From: Halorubrum coriense DSM 10284
GTDB lineage: Archaea; Halobacteriota; Halobacteria; Halobacteriales; Haloferacaceae
Reading direction: 5' to 3'
Length of the DNA: 64,000 bases
Assembly (NCBI RefSeq): GCF_000337035.1
Contig: NZ_AOJL01000011.1
Coordinates: 1-64,000, forward strand
Under the pieces are notes generated by a model, which was given only the letters and a program-made list of their open reading frames with translations, was not told the DNA's origin and did not search any database. The translations under genes and the position numbers were made by a program. How positions within the stretch are numbered: position 1 is the stretch's first letter; every line of letters begins with the position of its first letter. Below, piece by piece: positions 53,466 through 63,451 of the stretch.

Positions 53466-55115
53466 CTACTCGTTCTGGATGAACTCGCCCGAGCAGTCGT
53501 ACTCGATCAGCTCGTACTCGTCCGCGGCCTCGACCGTTCCGTTGTAGGGGTTCGTCCGCTCATACCCCCGGTAGATCGTCACAGTCTCGACATCCGTCTC
53601 GTGGGTGCGGTTCCAGTCGCCACAGAGGTAGTTCGCGAGGTACGAGCGGTGGTTCTCGTTGTCGGCGCCGTCGACGTTCTTGAGGTACTTCCGCCACCGC
53701 GAGGTCCGGTAAGTGGTCTCCGCGCGGTCGGGTCTGTCGAAGGTGACCGCGGCGTCGCGGTACACGTCGCGCTCGGTCCCGTCTTCGAGCGCGCCGACCG
53801 CGACGATCCAGCGGGTCGTGTGGATCGGGTCGGGCGCGAACATCTGCCACGACTGGGTCATCTCGACGGTGTCCAAGGCGTCCTCGGCGGGGTCTGGAAC
53901 CTCGGCGTAGCCGACTGATGCCGCGCTCGACAAGAGGATCAACACGAGGAACGCGTACGGGAGGACCGTCGTGAAGAGGACGCGACCGCGGGCGAGCCCC
54001 CCACTTCGGAGGGCGGCGAGCCGCTCCGCGCCGACCGGTCGCGGGAGCGCGGCGTCGACCGCGTTCAGGCGCCGCGCCAGCGAGACGCACCGGGCTCGCC
54101 AGCTTGCGACCCCCCGCGCCCAGTTCAGTCGGTCGACGACGCGCGCGACGACGTCCCAAACCGGGGTTTGGAAGAACGGGAGGAAGCCGACGACGACGAC
54201 GACCGGGAAGAGGCCGACACGGATCGTGACCGCCATCCCAAGGTGCATCCCGACGAACAGCGACGCGAGGACGGCGCGCGGGAACCCGGTGAGCAGGAGC
54301 AACAGCGGCGACGCGAACAGCAGCGCCACCCACAACACGGTGAACGCGCGCAGAAGCGGGGTGAACGCAGCGAGATAGTCTCCGAGGAGGTAGCTGAACT
54401 GGTCGGCCTGCATGACGTACACGACCGCCTCGCCGCTCATCCAGAGCTCGCTCTCGAACTTGTGGACGGCGTTCGTCAGGTACATGACCAACACCTGCGC
54501 GAGGACCGCCATCGCGGCCACGTTCGCCACCGCGGTCTCGGTCGCGTCCAGCGCCGAGACGCCGGCGTCGCCGTCCGCCGTCAGGTCGGTCTCTTCCTCT
54601 CTTCCGTCCCGCGCGTCCGGCCCCCTAACGGCGTCGACCGACCAGCGCGCGCCGAGCGGGAGGAAGAGACTCCAGAACAGCAGAGCGAGGAGTAGGTCGT
54701 CGCCCGCGTTCAACACCATCGGATTTCGGGCGTGGAGGGAGAGGAGCAACAGCCACGAGGCCGCGGTCGCGAGCCGGGTCCGGTACCCGACGCACAGCGC
54801 GAGGGCGACCGCGCCCGCGACGGCGAACACCAGCGCGACAGCCCACGGCTCGCCGACGAGGGCGTGGACCGAGAGCGTCCCCGCGTAGTCCGCGAACAGC
54901 GCGCGGCGGGGGAGGACGCCGGCGTCCGTGTAGAAGGCGGTCAACGAGCGCGACCGCGCCGCGAGGTCGGCGAGGAGCACCGCCCCGAGCCCGATTCGGA
55001 AGGCCGCGAGCGCGCGTCGGTCGACCGCGACGCGCGCCGCCAGCGCGGTCGAGAGCCGGCCGACGAGGGCCGCGACTCGCGAGCGAGCGGTGTCATCGGG
55101 GCGCGTTCCGTTCAT
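53466..55115 (-). CDS. HTTM-domain membrane protein
   Basis: This 549-residue protein has four-helix HTTM (horizontally transferred transmembrane) domain features: AAFRIGLGAVLLADLAARSR at the start, FYTDAGVLPRRALFADY, VGYRTRLATAASWLLLLSLH, ARNPMVLNAGDDLLLALLFW and SLFLPLGARWSVDA. The C-terminal part has the WQMFAPDP motif common in this family. HTTM proteins are distant relatives of vitamin-K-dependent gamma-carboxylase. Substrate unknown. Confidence 0.88.
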   Translation of the reverse strand: MNGTRPDDTARSRVAALVGRLSTALAARVAVDRRALAAFRIGLGAVLLADLAARSRSLTAFYTDAGVLPRRALFADYAGTLSVHALVGEPWAVALVFAVAGAVALALCVGYRTRLATAASWLLLLSLHARNPMVLNAGDDLLLALLFWSLFLPLGARWSVDAVRGPDARDGREEETDLTADGDAGVSALDATETAVANVAAMAVLAQVLVMYLTNAVHKFESELWMSGEAVVYVMQADQFSYLLGDYLAAFTPLLRAFTVLWVALLFASPLLLLLTGFPRAVLASLFVGMHLGMAVTIRVGLFPVVVVVGFLPFFQTPVWDVVARVVDRLNWARGVASWRARCVSLARRLNAVDAALPRPVGAERLAALRSGGLARGRVLFTTVLPYAFLVLILLSSAASVGYAEVPDPAEDALDTVEMTQSWQMFAPDPIHTTRWIVAVGALEDGTERDVYRDAAVTFDRPDRAETTYRTSRWRKYLKNVDGADNENHRSYLANYLCGDWNRTHETDVETVTIYRGYERTNPYNGTVEAADEYELIEYDCSGEFIQNE

Positions 55116-55228
55116 AATATCGTCATTCGTCGCTCAGCGTGACTCCTGACTCGACCGTGATAAGCTTGGTGTCGCCGCCTTGGCCCGGGGCAATCGCCGC
55201 GAGCGAGACGCCCGGCGGCGAGCCCGTT

Positions 55229-55684
55229 TTACGCCTCGTCGCGCTCGACGACGACCGTCCGCCCGGTCAGCTTCTCGGGGGTGAACCGGTAGAGCTCGAT
55301 GTCGAGGTCCGGCTTGTCGGCGGCCCAGATCTCGAAAAGCGGGCGCTGCGTCTCGCCGTACTGCGCGATTGTCTCAGGGGTGAGCTCCTCGAGGTCGACC
55401 CGTTCGAGCGCGCCGACGCCGACGACGCTCGCGTACTCGTCGTCGTCGTCGCCGTAGACGACCACGCGGGCCTGCGGCGTCGACGCGAGGAACTCGCGCT
55501 TCTCGCTGTCGGGCGTCGACACCAACCGGAGATACAGCTCGCGGTCGTCGGCGTCGTACCCGTAAGAGATCGGGATCGCGTACGGCGCGTCGTCGCGCGC
55601 GAGCGCGAGGACGCCCGTCTCGTGGCGCGACAGGTGTGCGTCCACCTCGGCCGGCGACATCTCGACCTCGCTGTTCGTCGGCAT
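55229..55684 (-). CDS. Pyridoxamine 5'-phosphate oxidase-fold flavoprotein
   Basis: This 151-residue split-barrel FMN-binding protein has MSPAEVDAHLSRHETGVLAL, PYAIPISYGYDADDRELYLR and ARVVVYGDDDDEYASVVGVG, the usual PPOX order of strands. The ATG at 55684 (MPTNSEVEMSP) is used because the upstream frame is Arg/Ser-rich and lacks family character. It probably acts as a small oxidoreductase; substrate unknown. Confidence 0.88.
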   Translation of the reverse strand: MPTNSEVEMSPAEVDAHLSRHETGVLALARDDAPYAIPISYGYDADDRELYLRLVSTPDSEKREFLASTPQARVVVYGDDDDEYASVVGVGALERVDLEELTPETIAQYGETQRPLFEIWAADKPDLDIELYRFTPEKLTGRTVVVERDEA

Positions 55685-55878
55685 ACCCGCTCTTCCGCGT
55701 ACGAGGTGATAAAGGAAACGAGACGGCACAGACGGCGCGACGCGCGGGGATGCGACGACGAGACGATGCGAGGCCGATGGGCGGGAACGCGGCGACGAGA
55801 CGATACAAGCTCGACCGGTTAGGTCGTGATGACGCGGCACAGCACGCGGGGACCGCGGGGCGATCGTTTCTCAGCCGC

Positions 55879-56037
55879 TCAGCCGACCGTCGGTGCCTCG
55901 CCCATGTCCTCCTCGGTGACCGGCGCTCCGCAGACGACACAGCCCGTCTCGAGCAGCGTCGACCGCATCGCGTTGTCCACCTCGATCGAGCGCCGACACT
56001 CCGGGCAGACGAAGGTGTGGGTGGATCGCCCCGTCAT
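55879..56037 (-). CDS. Small zinc-ribbon protein (DUF7560-like)
   Basis: This 52-residue protein has CPEC at 11-14 and, 20 residues on, CVVC, two knuckles of a zinc ribbon. Sequence MTGRSTHTFVCPECRRSIEV then CVVCGAPVTEEDMGE. Haloarchaea encode many such small ribbons; roles are mostly unknown. An alternative start at 56067 adds ten residues. Confidence 0.75.
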   Translation of the reverse strand: MTGRSTHTFVCPECRRSIEVDNAMRSTLLETGCVVCGAPVTEEDMGEAPTVG

Positions 56038-56101
56038 ACCTGTGGGTACGCTACCCACGCTCATCAAACGGGTCGCGGATTCTCGCGGCTTCGGAACGCG
56101 A

Positions 56102-56737
56102 TTAATCGAGCAGCGACCCGAACAGCTTCCGCTGGGCGGCCGCGACGTGTTCGGTGAACGTCGACCGGCCGATCCCGAGCGACTCGGCGACCTCCCCGGC
56201 GTTGGCCCCCTTGGGGTGATCGAAGTACCCCGCGTCGTAGGCGGCCGCGAGCACCTCGCGCTGCCGCTCCGTCAGCTCGCTCCGATCGACGGTGACCAGA
56301 TCTGTCTCCGTCGGCGTCGTCGTCGACTGGAGCAGCCGCAACACCTCCATGTCCGGACACCGGTCGCGGAACGCCTCCAACACCGACCGCAGCGTCGGCA
56401 GGTCGCCCGCGTGGAAGGTGAGCCGGAGCCGCCCGTCGCGGATCACCGCCTCCGAAAGCGGCGTCTCGTGGCGGTCAAGGACGGCAAACGGCGAGTCGGA
56501 GTCGACGGCCGCGTCGAACCGGTACGCGGCCCGCCCACCGTAGTCGAAGACGACCTCAACTCCCTCGGGAACCGAGAGGTCGGCGTCCCCAATGAACTCC
56601 ACGACGACGCGGCCGGCGTCGTCAGCGGGCGTACAGCGCGCAATCTCGGCGACCGTCGCCGCGCCGTCGACGACGCCGTCAAACGGGGACGGCGACGACG
56701 CCGGCAGCGAGACCTCCGCCCGGATTCCCGATCCCAT
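56102..56737 (-). CDS. HTH-10 / bacterioopsin-activator-type regulator
   Basis: This 211-residue protein has an N-terminal effector-like domain of the Bat family (VVVEFIGDADLSVPEGVEVV) and a C-terminal HTH-10 domain. The HTH-10 domain has LTERQREVLAAAYDAGYFDH, GANAGEVAESLGIGRSTFTE and VAAAQRKLFGSLLD. The ATG at 56737 starts the conserved region; the longer frame crosses the divergent promoter. It is divergent from a winged-helix gene at 56853. Target genes are unknown. Confidence 0.9.
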   Translation of the reverse strand: MGSGIRAEVSLPASSPSPFDGVVDGAATVAEIARCTPADDAGRVVVEFIGDADLSVPEGVEVVFDYGGRAAYRFDAAVDSDSPFAVLDRHETPLSEAVIRDGRLRLTFHAGDLPTLRSVLEAFRDRCPDMEVLRLLQSTTTPTETDLVTVDRSELTERQREVLAAAYDAGYFDHPKGANAGEVAESLGIGRSTFTEHVAAAQRKLFGSLLD

Positions 56738-56852
56738 CTCGTTCGTCCCTACCTGCCCCGGGCAAAAACATTGGCGGGCGCAGGCCCGCGGTATAAAACG
56801 CCCCGCATATGATGGGCCACCGTTCGGGTGGGTGGAGCCGATACATACAGAT

Positions 56853-57236
56853 ATGAAACGCCCCTCGCGGACGAACGACGCGACGACGACCGAAGGAGAC
56901 GCGGCGCTCGACGCGACGTTCGAAGCGCTCGCTGACGCCGACTGCCGGGCGATCCTTGCGGCCGCGGCGACGCCGAAGACGACGAGCGAACTTGCCGAAG
57001 TCTGCGACATCGCGCTCTCGACCGCCTACCGGAAGGTCGAACTTCTGAGCGAGACGCCGCTGCTCGCCGAGGGCGTCCGCTTCGACCCCGACGGCGACCA
57101 CGCCGCGGAGTACGTCCGCGACGCCGCCGATGCCGCGATCGAACTCGACGACGAGGGCGTCTCCCTTACCGTCGACGAACAGGGGACCGACCCCCTAACC
57201 GCCGCGATCGATGCCCCCGGCGTCTCGGCCGACTGA
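56853..57236 (+). CDS. Winged-helix (ArsR-like) regulator
   Basis: This 127-residue protein has DATFEALADADCRAILAAAA followed by a helix-turn-helix (TTSELAEVCDIALSTAYRKV) and a C-terminal beta wing and acidic tail. It begins at the ATG at 56853, with the A+T-rich GTATAAAAC at 56791-56799 as promoter. It is divergent from the HTH-10 gene. Confidence 0.82.
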   Translation: MKRPSRTNDATTTEGDAALDATFEALADADCRAILAAAATPKTTSELAEVCDIALSTAYRKVELLSETPLLAEGVRFDPDGDHAAEYVRDAADAAIELDDEGVSLTVDEQGTDPLTAAIDAPGVSAD

Positions 57237-57325
57237 CGCCTCACGGGAGCCGTCTGCCGCGTCAGAGTTTTGAACCTGATAATCGGACGGTCAAGGTTAT
57301 ACGAACGTTTGTTGACGATTATCGT

Positions 57326-58933
57326 ATGTCTCGCTCGCCGGAGCCAGAGACCCTCATCGATCTCGCGCAGGACAAGGTCGCGGTGATCGACGAACGGGGA
57401 CGGTTCCGGTATCTCAACGCCGCCACGCGCGACCTCCTCGGGTTCGCCCCCGACGACCTCCTCGGGACGGACGCGTTCGACCGTATTCACCCCGACGACG
57501 CTGACCGGGTCCGGGCAGTTTTCGATACAGTCGTCGCCGAGGGCGCTCGGCCCGACGCCCCCTTGGAGTACCGATACAAAAGAGCCGACGGCGACTGGCT
57601 GTGGCTCCGCACGCGCGTCTACCCGCCGGTAAAGACCGGGATCGACGGCTACGCGCTGAGTTCGCGCGATGTCACGCTCGAAGTCGAGTCTCGACGGCGA
57701 CTGGAGACGATCGCATCCACCTCGCCGGACGTGCTGTGGATGTTTACTGCCGACTGGAGCGAATTGCTGTTCGTCAACGAGGCGGTGAAGCCGGTGTACG
57801 GGATCAACCGCGAGACGCTGCGCGCACAGCCCAATGCATTTCTCGAAATGGTCCACCCGGACGACCGTCCGGCGGTCGAAGACGCGATGCGGCGGCTCTC
57901 GGCCGGCCAGTCCACGCATCTCGACTACCGCATCGGCAACCCTGATCAAGGGATGCGCTGGGTGCGGGTGCCCGCCCGGCCCGTCGTCGAGGACGACGCG
58001 GCTGTCGCGATCACCGGCTTCACCCGCGATGTCACCGACGAGTATCGTCGCAAGCGCCAACTCACGGTAATGGACAACTTGCTGCGTCACACGATCCGCA
58101 ACGACATGAACATTGTCGACGGTACCGCTGAGCAGATCGCGACTCGCGTCGACGACGCGCTCTGCCCGACGGACTCGTCGATTGATGATGATCCGGCCAG
58201 ATTTGTCGCCGACTTGATTGACCACGCAGAGACGATCCGTCGTGTCGCCGACGACTTGCTGACCTCGGCCGAGAAACAGCGCGGCGTGATCGATCTGCTC
58301 AGACGGAAGGAGCCACCGAAGCCGCTTCGGGTCGTGTCGCTCGTCGAAACCGCGGTCGACAACGCGCTGAGCAATCATAGCGCGTCGGCCGCGGAGGTCT
58401 CCGTCTGTTGTCCCGACGGCCTCCGGGCACTCACTCACCCCGAACTAGATTACGCGATTGCGGAGCTGGTCGAGAACGCCATCGAGCACGCGGAGACGAC
58501 CCCGGAGGTAGCGGTCGAGGTCACCGCGCCGGACGACCGCGTTGATATCACCGTTCAAGATAATGCGCCGCCGATCCCGGCGGACGAGCGCGACCCGATC
58601 ACCGACCGCTGGGAGATGGACGACTTGACACACACCGACGGAATGGGCTTGTGGCTCGTCTACTGGATCGCCGACCGCTCGGGCGGCGACCTGACGTTCG
58701 ACTCCGGTCCCGACGGGAACGCGGTGACGATCAGCGTGCCGGACGCCGACTGCGAGTCGACGCCCCCGGCGGGCAAGTGGGACTACCACGGCGGGGCCGC
58801 GGCCAGGCCGGTCGAGCCGGACGGCGGAGCGACGGCCACTGGCTCCGAACCCGGCGCGGACCGGGAGGCCGAAGACGCCGGCATGAACGACGACGTTCCC
58901 CGCGACTTGTCGCCGAATCCGACCGACGAGTGA
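57326..58933 (+). CDS. PAS-domain sensor histidine kinase
   Basis: This 535-residue soluble kinase has two PAS domains (about 8-118 and 128-245; HPDDADRVRAVFD and HPDDRPAVEDAMR). The H-box LLRHTIRNDMNIVDGTAEQI has H255. The HATPase domain has N-box ELVENAIEHAE (N384) and G-box HTDGMGLWLVYW. There are no membrane segments, so it senses an internal cue. The C-terminal 80 residues are disordered and acidic. No response regulator is adjacent. The gene lies alone between a winged-helix gene and the acyl-CoA synthetase. Confidence 0.93.
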   Translation: MSRSPEPETLIDLAQDKVAVIDERGRFRYLNAATRDLLGFAPDDLLGTDAFDRIHPDDADRVRAVFDTVVAEGARPDAPLEYRYKRADGDWLWLRTRVYPPVKTGIDGYALSSRDVTLEVESRRRLETIASTSPDVLWMFTADWSELLFVNEAVKPVYGINRETLRAQPNAFLEMVHPDDRPAVEDAMRRLSAGQSTHLDYRIGNPDQGMRWVRVPARPVVEDDAAVAITGFTRDVTDEYRRKRQLTVMDNLLRHTIRNDMNIVDGTAEQIATRVDDALCPTDSSIDDDPARFVADLIDHAETIRRVADDLLTSAEKQRGVIDLLRRKEPPKPLRVVSLVETAVDNALSNHSASAAEVSVCCPDGLRALTHPELDYAIAELVENAIEHAETTPEVAVEVTAPDDRVDITVQDNAPPIPADERDPITDRWEMDDLTHTDGMGLWLVYWIADRSGGDLTFDSGPDGNAVTISVPDADCESTPPAGKWDYHGGAAARPVEPDGGATATGSEPGADREAEDAGMNDDVPRDLSPNPTDE

Positions 58934-59022
58934 CCGGAACCCGATCGATCGTTCACCGTTGACTCCAATTCCGAAGAACATCCCACCGATCTTAAGCCGG
59001 CGCTTCGCGTACTCACAAGTTG

Positions 59023-61185
59023 ATGGGTACGCTCAACGAGCTGTTCGACCCGGATCGGGTCGCCGTCGTCGGCGCCACCGCCCGCGAGGGCGCGGTCGGC
59101 CGCGCGGTCACGTCGAACCTCCTCGACGACTTCGACGGCGACACGGTCCCCGTCAATCCGAACTACGACGAGGTGCTCGGGACGCCGTGCGTCGACGACG
59201 TCGCTGACGCGGACGCCGACGTCGCGGTCGTCGTCGTCCCTCCCTCGATCGTGTTAGACGCCATCGAGGCGTGCGGTGAGACGGGGGTCCGTAACGTCGT
59301 CGTGATCACCGCCGGCTTCGGCGAGACGGGAGAGGACGGAGCGGCGAGGGAGCGTCGCCTCGCGGAGCTAGCCGACGAGTACGACCTCAACCTCGTCGGC
59401 CCCAACAGTCTGGGGATCATGTCGACCCCTTCGGGCATGAACGCCACCTTCGGCCCCGAGAACGCACTCCCCGGCGGACTCTCCTTCATGAGCCAGTCCG
59501 GGGCGTTCGTCACCGCGGTGCTCGACTGGGCAAACGACAACGGGATCGGCTTCAAAGACGTCGTCTCCCTCGGCAACAAGGCCGTCCTAGACGAGACGGA
59601 CTTCGTTGACCACTGGGGTGAAGACGAGGAGACCGACGTGATCATCGGCTATCTCGAGGGGATCGAGGACGGCCGCGAGTTTATCGAGACCGCCCGGCAG
59701 ACAACCCAGGACACCCCCATCGTCGCCGTGAAGTCCGGGCGGACGAGCGCCGGCGCGCAGGCGGCCTCCTCGCACACCGGCACGCTCGCTGGCTCCGACA
59801 AGGCGTACGAGGCCGGCCTCGATCAGGCCGGCGTCATCCGCGCGGAGTCGGTCGACGAGCTGTTCGACTCGGCTGGGATCTTGGGCAGCCAGCCGCTCCC
59901 GGATACCGACAGCGTCGCCATCGTCACCAACGCCGGCGGCCCCGGCGTGATGGCGACCGACGCGGTCGGCGACGCCGATCTCGACATGGCGTCGTTCACG
60001 CGCGAGACGAGCGACGCGCTTGCCGAGTCGATGCCCGAGGAGGCGAACATCCACAACCCGGTCGACGTGATCGGCGACGCCGATGTCGACCGGTTCCGCG
60101 AGGCGCTTGAGGTCACCGTCGCTGACGACAACGTCGGCGCCGCCCTCGTGTTGGCCGCGCCGACGGCGACGATCGACTTCGACGATCTGGCGGACGCGAT
60201 CACCGATGTGAGCGACGAGATGGACGCGCCCGTCGCCGCCTGCCTGATGGGTGGCGACCGCACCCGCGAGCCGAAACAGCAGCTCCAGTCGCGGGGGATC
60301 CCCTGTTACTTCGACCCGGCGCGCGCCATCGACAGCCTCGCGACGCTTGCGACCTACCGGGACATCAAACGACGGGAGTACGCCGACCCGATGTCGTTCG
60401 ACGTCGACCGCGAGCGCGCCCGCGAGATCCTCGGCTCGGTTCGCGACCGCGACGACAACCGCTTGGGCGTCGAGGCGATGGAGCTGCTCGACGCCTACGG
60501 CATCCCCACGCCCGACGGCGAGATCGTTGACTCGCCAGAGCGCGCCCGCGAGGTCGCCGCGGGCGTCGACGGCGACGTGGTGATGAAGATCGTCTCCCCG
60601 GACATCCTCCACAAGTCCGACATCGGCGGCGTCGCCGTCGGCGTCGGGGACGACGACGTGGCGGACACCTACGAGGACCTCATCACCCGGGCGCGCAACT
60701 ACCAGCCGGACGCGACCGTCCTCGGCGTCCAGGTACAGGAGATGGTCGATTTGGATGACGGCGTCGAGACGATTGTCGGTATGAACCGCGACCCGCAGTT
60801 CGGGCCGCTGCTGATGTTCGGGCTGGGCGGCATCTTCGTGGAGGTGATGGAAGACACTACCTTCCGCGTCGCGCCCGTCTCCGAGCCCGAGGCCCGCGAG
60901 ATGACCGAGGAGATTCAGTCGGCGCCCCTGCTCCGGGGCGCGCGCGGCCGCGACCCGGTCGACGTCGACGCCGTGATCGAGACGATCGGCCGGCTCTCGC
61001 AGCTGGTCACCGACTTCCCGGCCATCCTCGAACTCGACATCAACCCCCTCGTCGCACTGCCCGACGACGACGGCGGCACGAACGCCGCCGCCGTCGACGT
61101 GAGACTCACCGTCGACCCGGAGGCGCTCGACGCGCCGGAGCCCGAACCGAAGCCGCTCGACGCGGAGGAACCCACCAATGACTGA
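59023..61185 (+). CDS. ADP-forming acyl-CoA synthetase, fused alpha-beta
   Basis: This enzyme makes ATP from ADP and acetyl- or acyl-CoA (or the reverse). It has 720 residues. The N-terminal CoA-binding domain (VAVVGATAREGAVGRAVTSN), ligase-CoA domain with the phosphohistidine loop SSHTGTLAGSD (H251), and a C-terminal ATP-grasp domain (IPTPDGEIVDSPERAREVAA, VVMKIVSPDILHKSDIGGVA) are all present. The fused order is the haloarchaeal form. The ATG at 59023 is preceded by a TTG at 59020. It overlaps the next gene by eight bases. Confidence 0.93.
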   Translation: MGTLNELFDPDRVAVVGATAREGAVGRAVTSNLLDDFDGDTVPVNPNYDEVLGTPCVDDVADADADVAVVVVPPSIVLDAIEACGETGVRNVVVITAGFGETGEDGAARERRLAELADEYDLNLVGPNSLGIMSTPSGMNATFGPENALPGGLSFMSQSGAFVTAVLDWANDNGIGFKDVVSLGNKAVLDETDFVDHWGEDEETDVIIGYLEGIEDGREFIETARQTTQDTPIVAVKSGRTSAGAQAASSHTGTLAGSDKAYEAGLDQAGVIRAESVDELFDSAGILGSQPLPDTDSVAIVTNAGGPGVMATDAVGDADLDMASFTRETSDALAESMPEEANIHNPVDVIGDADVDRFREALEVTVADDNVGAALVLAAPTATIDFDDLADAITDVSDEMDAPVAACLMGGDRTREPKQQLQSRGIPCYFDPARAIDSLATLATYRDIKRREYADPMSFDVDRERAREILGSVRDRDDNRLGVEAMELLDAYGIPTPDGEIVDSPERAREVAAGVDGDVVMKIVSPDILHKSDIGGVAVGVGDDDVADTYEDLITRARNYQPDATVLGVQVQEMVDLDDGVETIVGMNRDPQFGPLLMFGLGGIFVEVMEDTTFRVAPVSEPEAREMTEEIQSAPLLRGARGRDPVDVDAVIETIGRLSQLVTDFPAILELDINPLVALPDDDGGTNAAAVDVRLTVDPEALDAPEPEPKPLDAEEPTND

Positions 61186-62239
61186 CACACCCACCACACT
61201 CGTCACCGCGACCGGAGACAGCGCCGGAAAGACAGCGATCACCATCGCCCTCGCGCGGCTCGCGGCCGACCGCGACCGCAGCGTCGGCTACATGAAACCG
61301 AAGGGGACCCGGCTCCAGTCGAACGTCGGCAAGACGCTCGACCAGGACCCCATGCTCGCCCGCGAGGTGCTCGGCTTGGACGCCGAGATGCACCAGATGG
61401 AGCCCGTCGTCTACTCGCCAACGTTCGTCGAGGGCGCGATCCGCGGCACCGAGGACGCAGGGGCCCTGCGCGACCGTATCAGCGAGGAGTACAACGGCAT
61501 CGCGGCCGACCACGATCAGGTGTTTGTCGAGGGCGGCGGCAGCTGGACCACCGGCGGCGTCGTCGACCTCACCGACGTCGACGTGGCGGAGCTACTCGAC
61601 GCGAACGTCGTCCTCGTCGCCGAGTACGGTTCGCCGAACGACCTCGACGAGGTGCTGGCGGCCGCCGACGCGTTCGGCGACCGCCTCGCAGGCATCGTGT
61701 TCAACAAGGTGTCCGACGACGCCTTCGAGTCGCTCGACCAAGACGGCATCCCGTTCCTCGAATCGAAGGGCATCACCGTGTTCGGTGCGCTCCCGTACGA
61801 GAAGGAGCTCGCGGGCGTCACGGTCGGCGAGCTCGCGGACGAACTCGGCGCGGAACTGCTCACCGACGCGCCCACCGACCCCTTCGTCGAGCGCTTCCTC
61901 GTCGGCGCGATGGGCGGCGACGAGGCGCTGCGGTACTTCCGGCGGGCCCGTGACGCCGCCGTCATCACGGGCGGCGACCGCGCGGACGTCCAGACCGCGG
62001 CACTCGACGCCTCCGGGGTCGCCTGCCTCGTCCTCACCGGCGGACACCGTCCCTCGGGGGCGGTCCTCGGCAAGGCCGCGGACGCCGGCAAGCCCGTCCT
62101 CGCGGTGAACACCGACACGGTCACCGCTATTGACCGCGCCGAGGCGGTCATCCGCGGCGGCCGCACCCGCGACGTCCGCACGGTCGACCGGATGGCCGAA
62201 CTGCTCGACGCCAACGTCGACATCGAGGCGCTGATCTGA
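61178..62239 (+). CDS. BioD-like/DRTGG phosphotransacetylase-family protein
   Basis: This 353-residue protein has an N-terminal P-loop domain of the BioD type (LVTATGDSAGKTAITIALAR, then YMKPKGTRLQSN) and a C-terminal DRTGG domain (AVITGGDRADVQTAALDASG, CLVLTGGHRPSGAVLGKAAD). It lacks the acetyltransferase domain of true Pta. It is coupled to the acyl-CoA synthetase gene by overlap and probably regulates or assists it; this is context inference. Confidence 0.88.
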   Translation: MTDTPTTLVTATGDSAGKTAITIALARLAADRDRSVGYMKPKGTRLQSNVGKTLDQDPMLAREVLGLDAEMHQMEPVVYSPTFVEGAIRGTEDAGALRDRISEEYNGIAADHDQVFVEGGGSWTTGGVVDLTDVDVAELLDANVVLVAEYGSPNDLDEVLAAADAFGDRLAGIVFNKVSDDAFESLDQDGIPFLESKGITVFGALPYEKELAGVTVGELADELGAELLTDAPTDPFVERFLVGAMGGDEALRYFRRARDAAVITGGDRADVQTAALDASGVACLVLTGGHRPSGAVLGKAADAGKPVLAVNTDTVTAIDRAEAVIRGGRTRDVRTVDRMAELLDANVDIEALI

Positions 62240-62405
62240 GCCGGCGCACTCTCGGCCGGCTCAACCGCGGTCCGCGCCGGTCGTCGTGCGCGATCTGTTC
62301 TGCCCGTTGTGCGTGACCGCTTTTATCCCACCTATGCGGTCGCCGTCACCCGCCGCCCGTGATCGTCTGACGTACTGTTTTCACGGTGGACGACGTACCC
62401 CGCCT

Positions 62406-63413
62406 ATGACCAGTCTCTCGGAGGCGTATGGCGGACGGGGGCGCTCCGGGGTTGACCCGCGTCGGCTGTACCTCGGTGTGGGGTCGTTCGTCGTGGGCGC
62501 GCTGCTCCTCCTCGCTGGTATCCTCGTGGCGGCCGAGGTGGCGCTGCCGGCGAGCTATACCTCGGGAACCGCTCGTGAGGTCGGCGGCGTCCTCGGTGGC
62601 GTCGGCGTCCCGCTCGTGTTGCTCGGCGTGATGGCCGTCCTCCCAGCCGAGCGAAACACCTACGCCGCGGCGATCGTCGGTGCGGTCGTCATGTGCCTCG
62701 GTGTGGCGCTGTTCGCGCACGCGTACCCCCAGCAGTGGGTGGGCGGGCCACGCCCGGATCTGACCGACCTGACGCTCCCCACCGCGGGCGTCTACTTCCT
62801 CGGGGCCGCGACGACGCTGTGGAGCGTGTTTGTCGGCGTCGCCAACTTCAAGACCCGAAACGACCCCGGCGGCACCGTCTCGATGGAGGTGACTCATAAG
62901 GGGGAGACGAAGGTGGTAGAGGTCCCCCGCGACCAGCTGAATGGCCCCGGCGGCGTCGGCCTCCTCGGCGGGACGCCCGACGGCGAGGTCGAGACGCAGA
63001 CGAACCGGCCTGGTGACGCCCGCGACTCCGAGGCACGAGGGGTCGGCTCGCCGTCCGCGACGAGCGAGCGGGCGGCAACCAACGGCCAGACCGCAACCTC
63101 GTCGGGCACCGGCGCCGGCGGTCGTCCCGGGCCCGGCTCGCCGGGCGTGAGCGACGGCGGCAGCGCCGACGCGGACATCACCTCGCCGCTCGACGACACG
63201 GGACCGACGGGCGGTCCGTCGTCGTCCCCGCCGCCGGAGTCTGGGTCCTCGCCTGGCTCCCCTGCCGCGCGCGACGGCCCCGGTGACGCCTACTGCGGCA
63301 ACTGCGCGCAGTTCGACTACGTCCGGACCGACGACGGGATGCGGCCCTACTGCGCGCACTACGACGAGCTGATGGACGACATGGAAGCGTGCGACTCCTG
63401 GACGCCGCGGTAG
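62406..63413 (+). CDS. DUF7139-like membrane protein with C-terminal Cys motif
   Basis: This 335-residue protein has four membrane helices in the first 165 residues (GVGSFVVGALLLLAGILVAA; VLGGVGVPLVLLGVMAVLPA; AAIVGAVVMCLGVALFAHA; GVYFLGAATTLWSVFVGVA). A long Gly/Ser/Pro-rich disordered linker follows, then a C-terminal motif CGNCAQFDYVRTDDGMRPYC with a following His and Cys, likely a metal-binding tail. This fits DUF7139 of Halobacteria. The ATG at 62406 was chosen; the upstream frame is not family-like. Confidence 0.78.
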   Translation: MTSLSEAYGGRGRSGVDPRRLYLGVGSFVVGALLLLAGILVAAEVALPASYTSGTAREVGGVLGGVGVPLVLLGVMAVLPAERNTYAAAIVGAVVMCLGVALFAHAYPQQWVGGPRPDLTDLTLPTAGVYFLGAATTLWSVFVGVANFKTRNDPGGTVSMEVTHKGETKVVEVPRDQLNGPGGVGLLGGTPDGEVETQTNRPGDARDSEARGVGSPSATSERAATNGQTATSSGTGAGGRPGPGSPGVSDGGSADADITSPLDDTGPTGGPSSSPPPESGSSPGSPAARDGPGDAYCGNCAQFDYVRTDDGMRPYCAHYDELMDDMEACDSWTPR

Positions 63414-63451
63414 GCGGCGCTCCGCTTCCACCGCCAACCCGGCCCCCCTTC

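Noticed and set aside
59587-61245. A 552-residue minus-strand frame opposite the acyl-CoA synthetase
   Set aside because: G+C-rich antisense shadow with Arg/His/Val bias and no family motif. Similar long shadows at 57026-58438 and 62346-63737 were rejected for the same reason.
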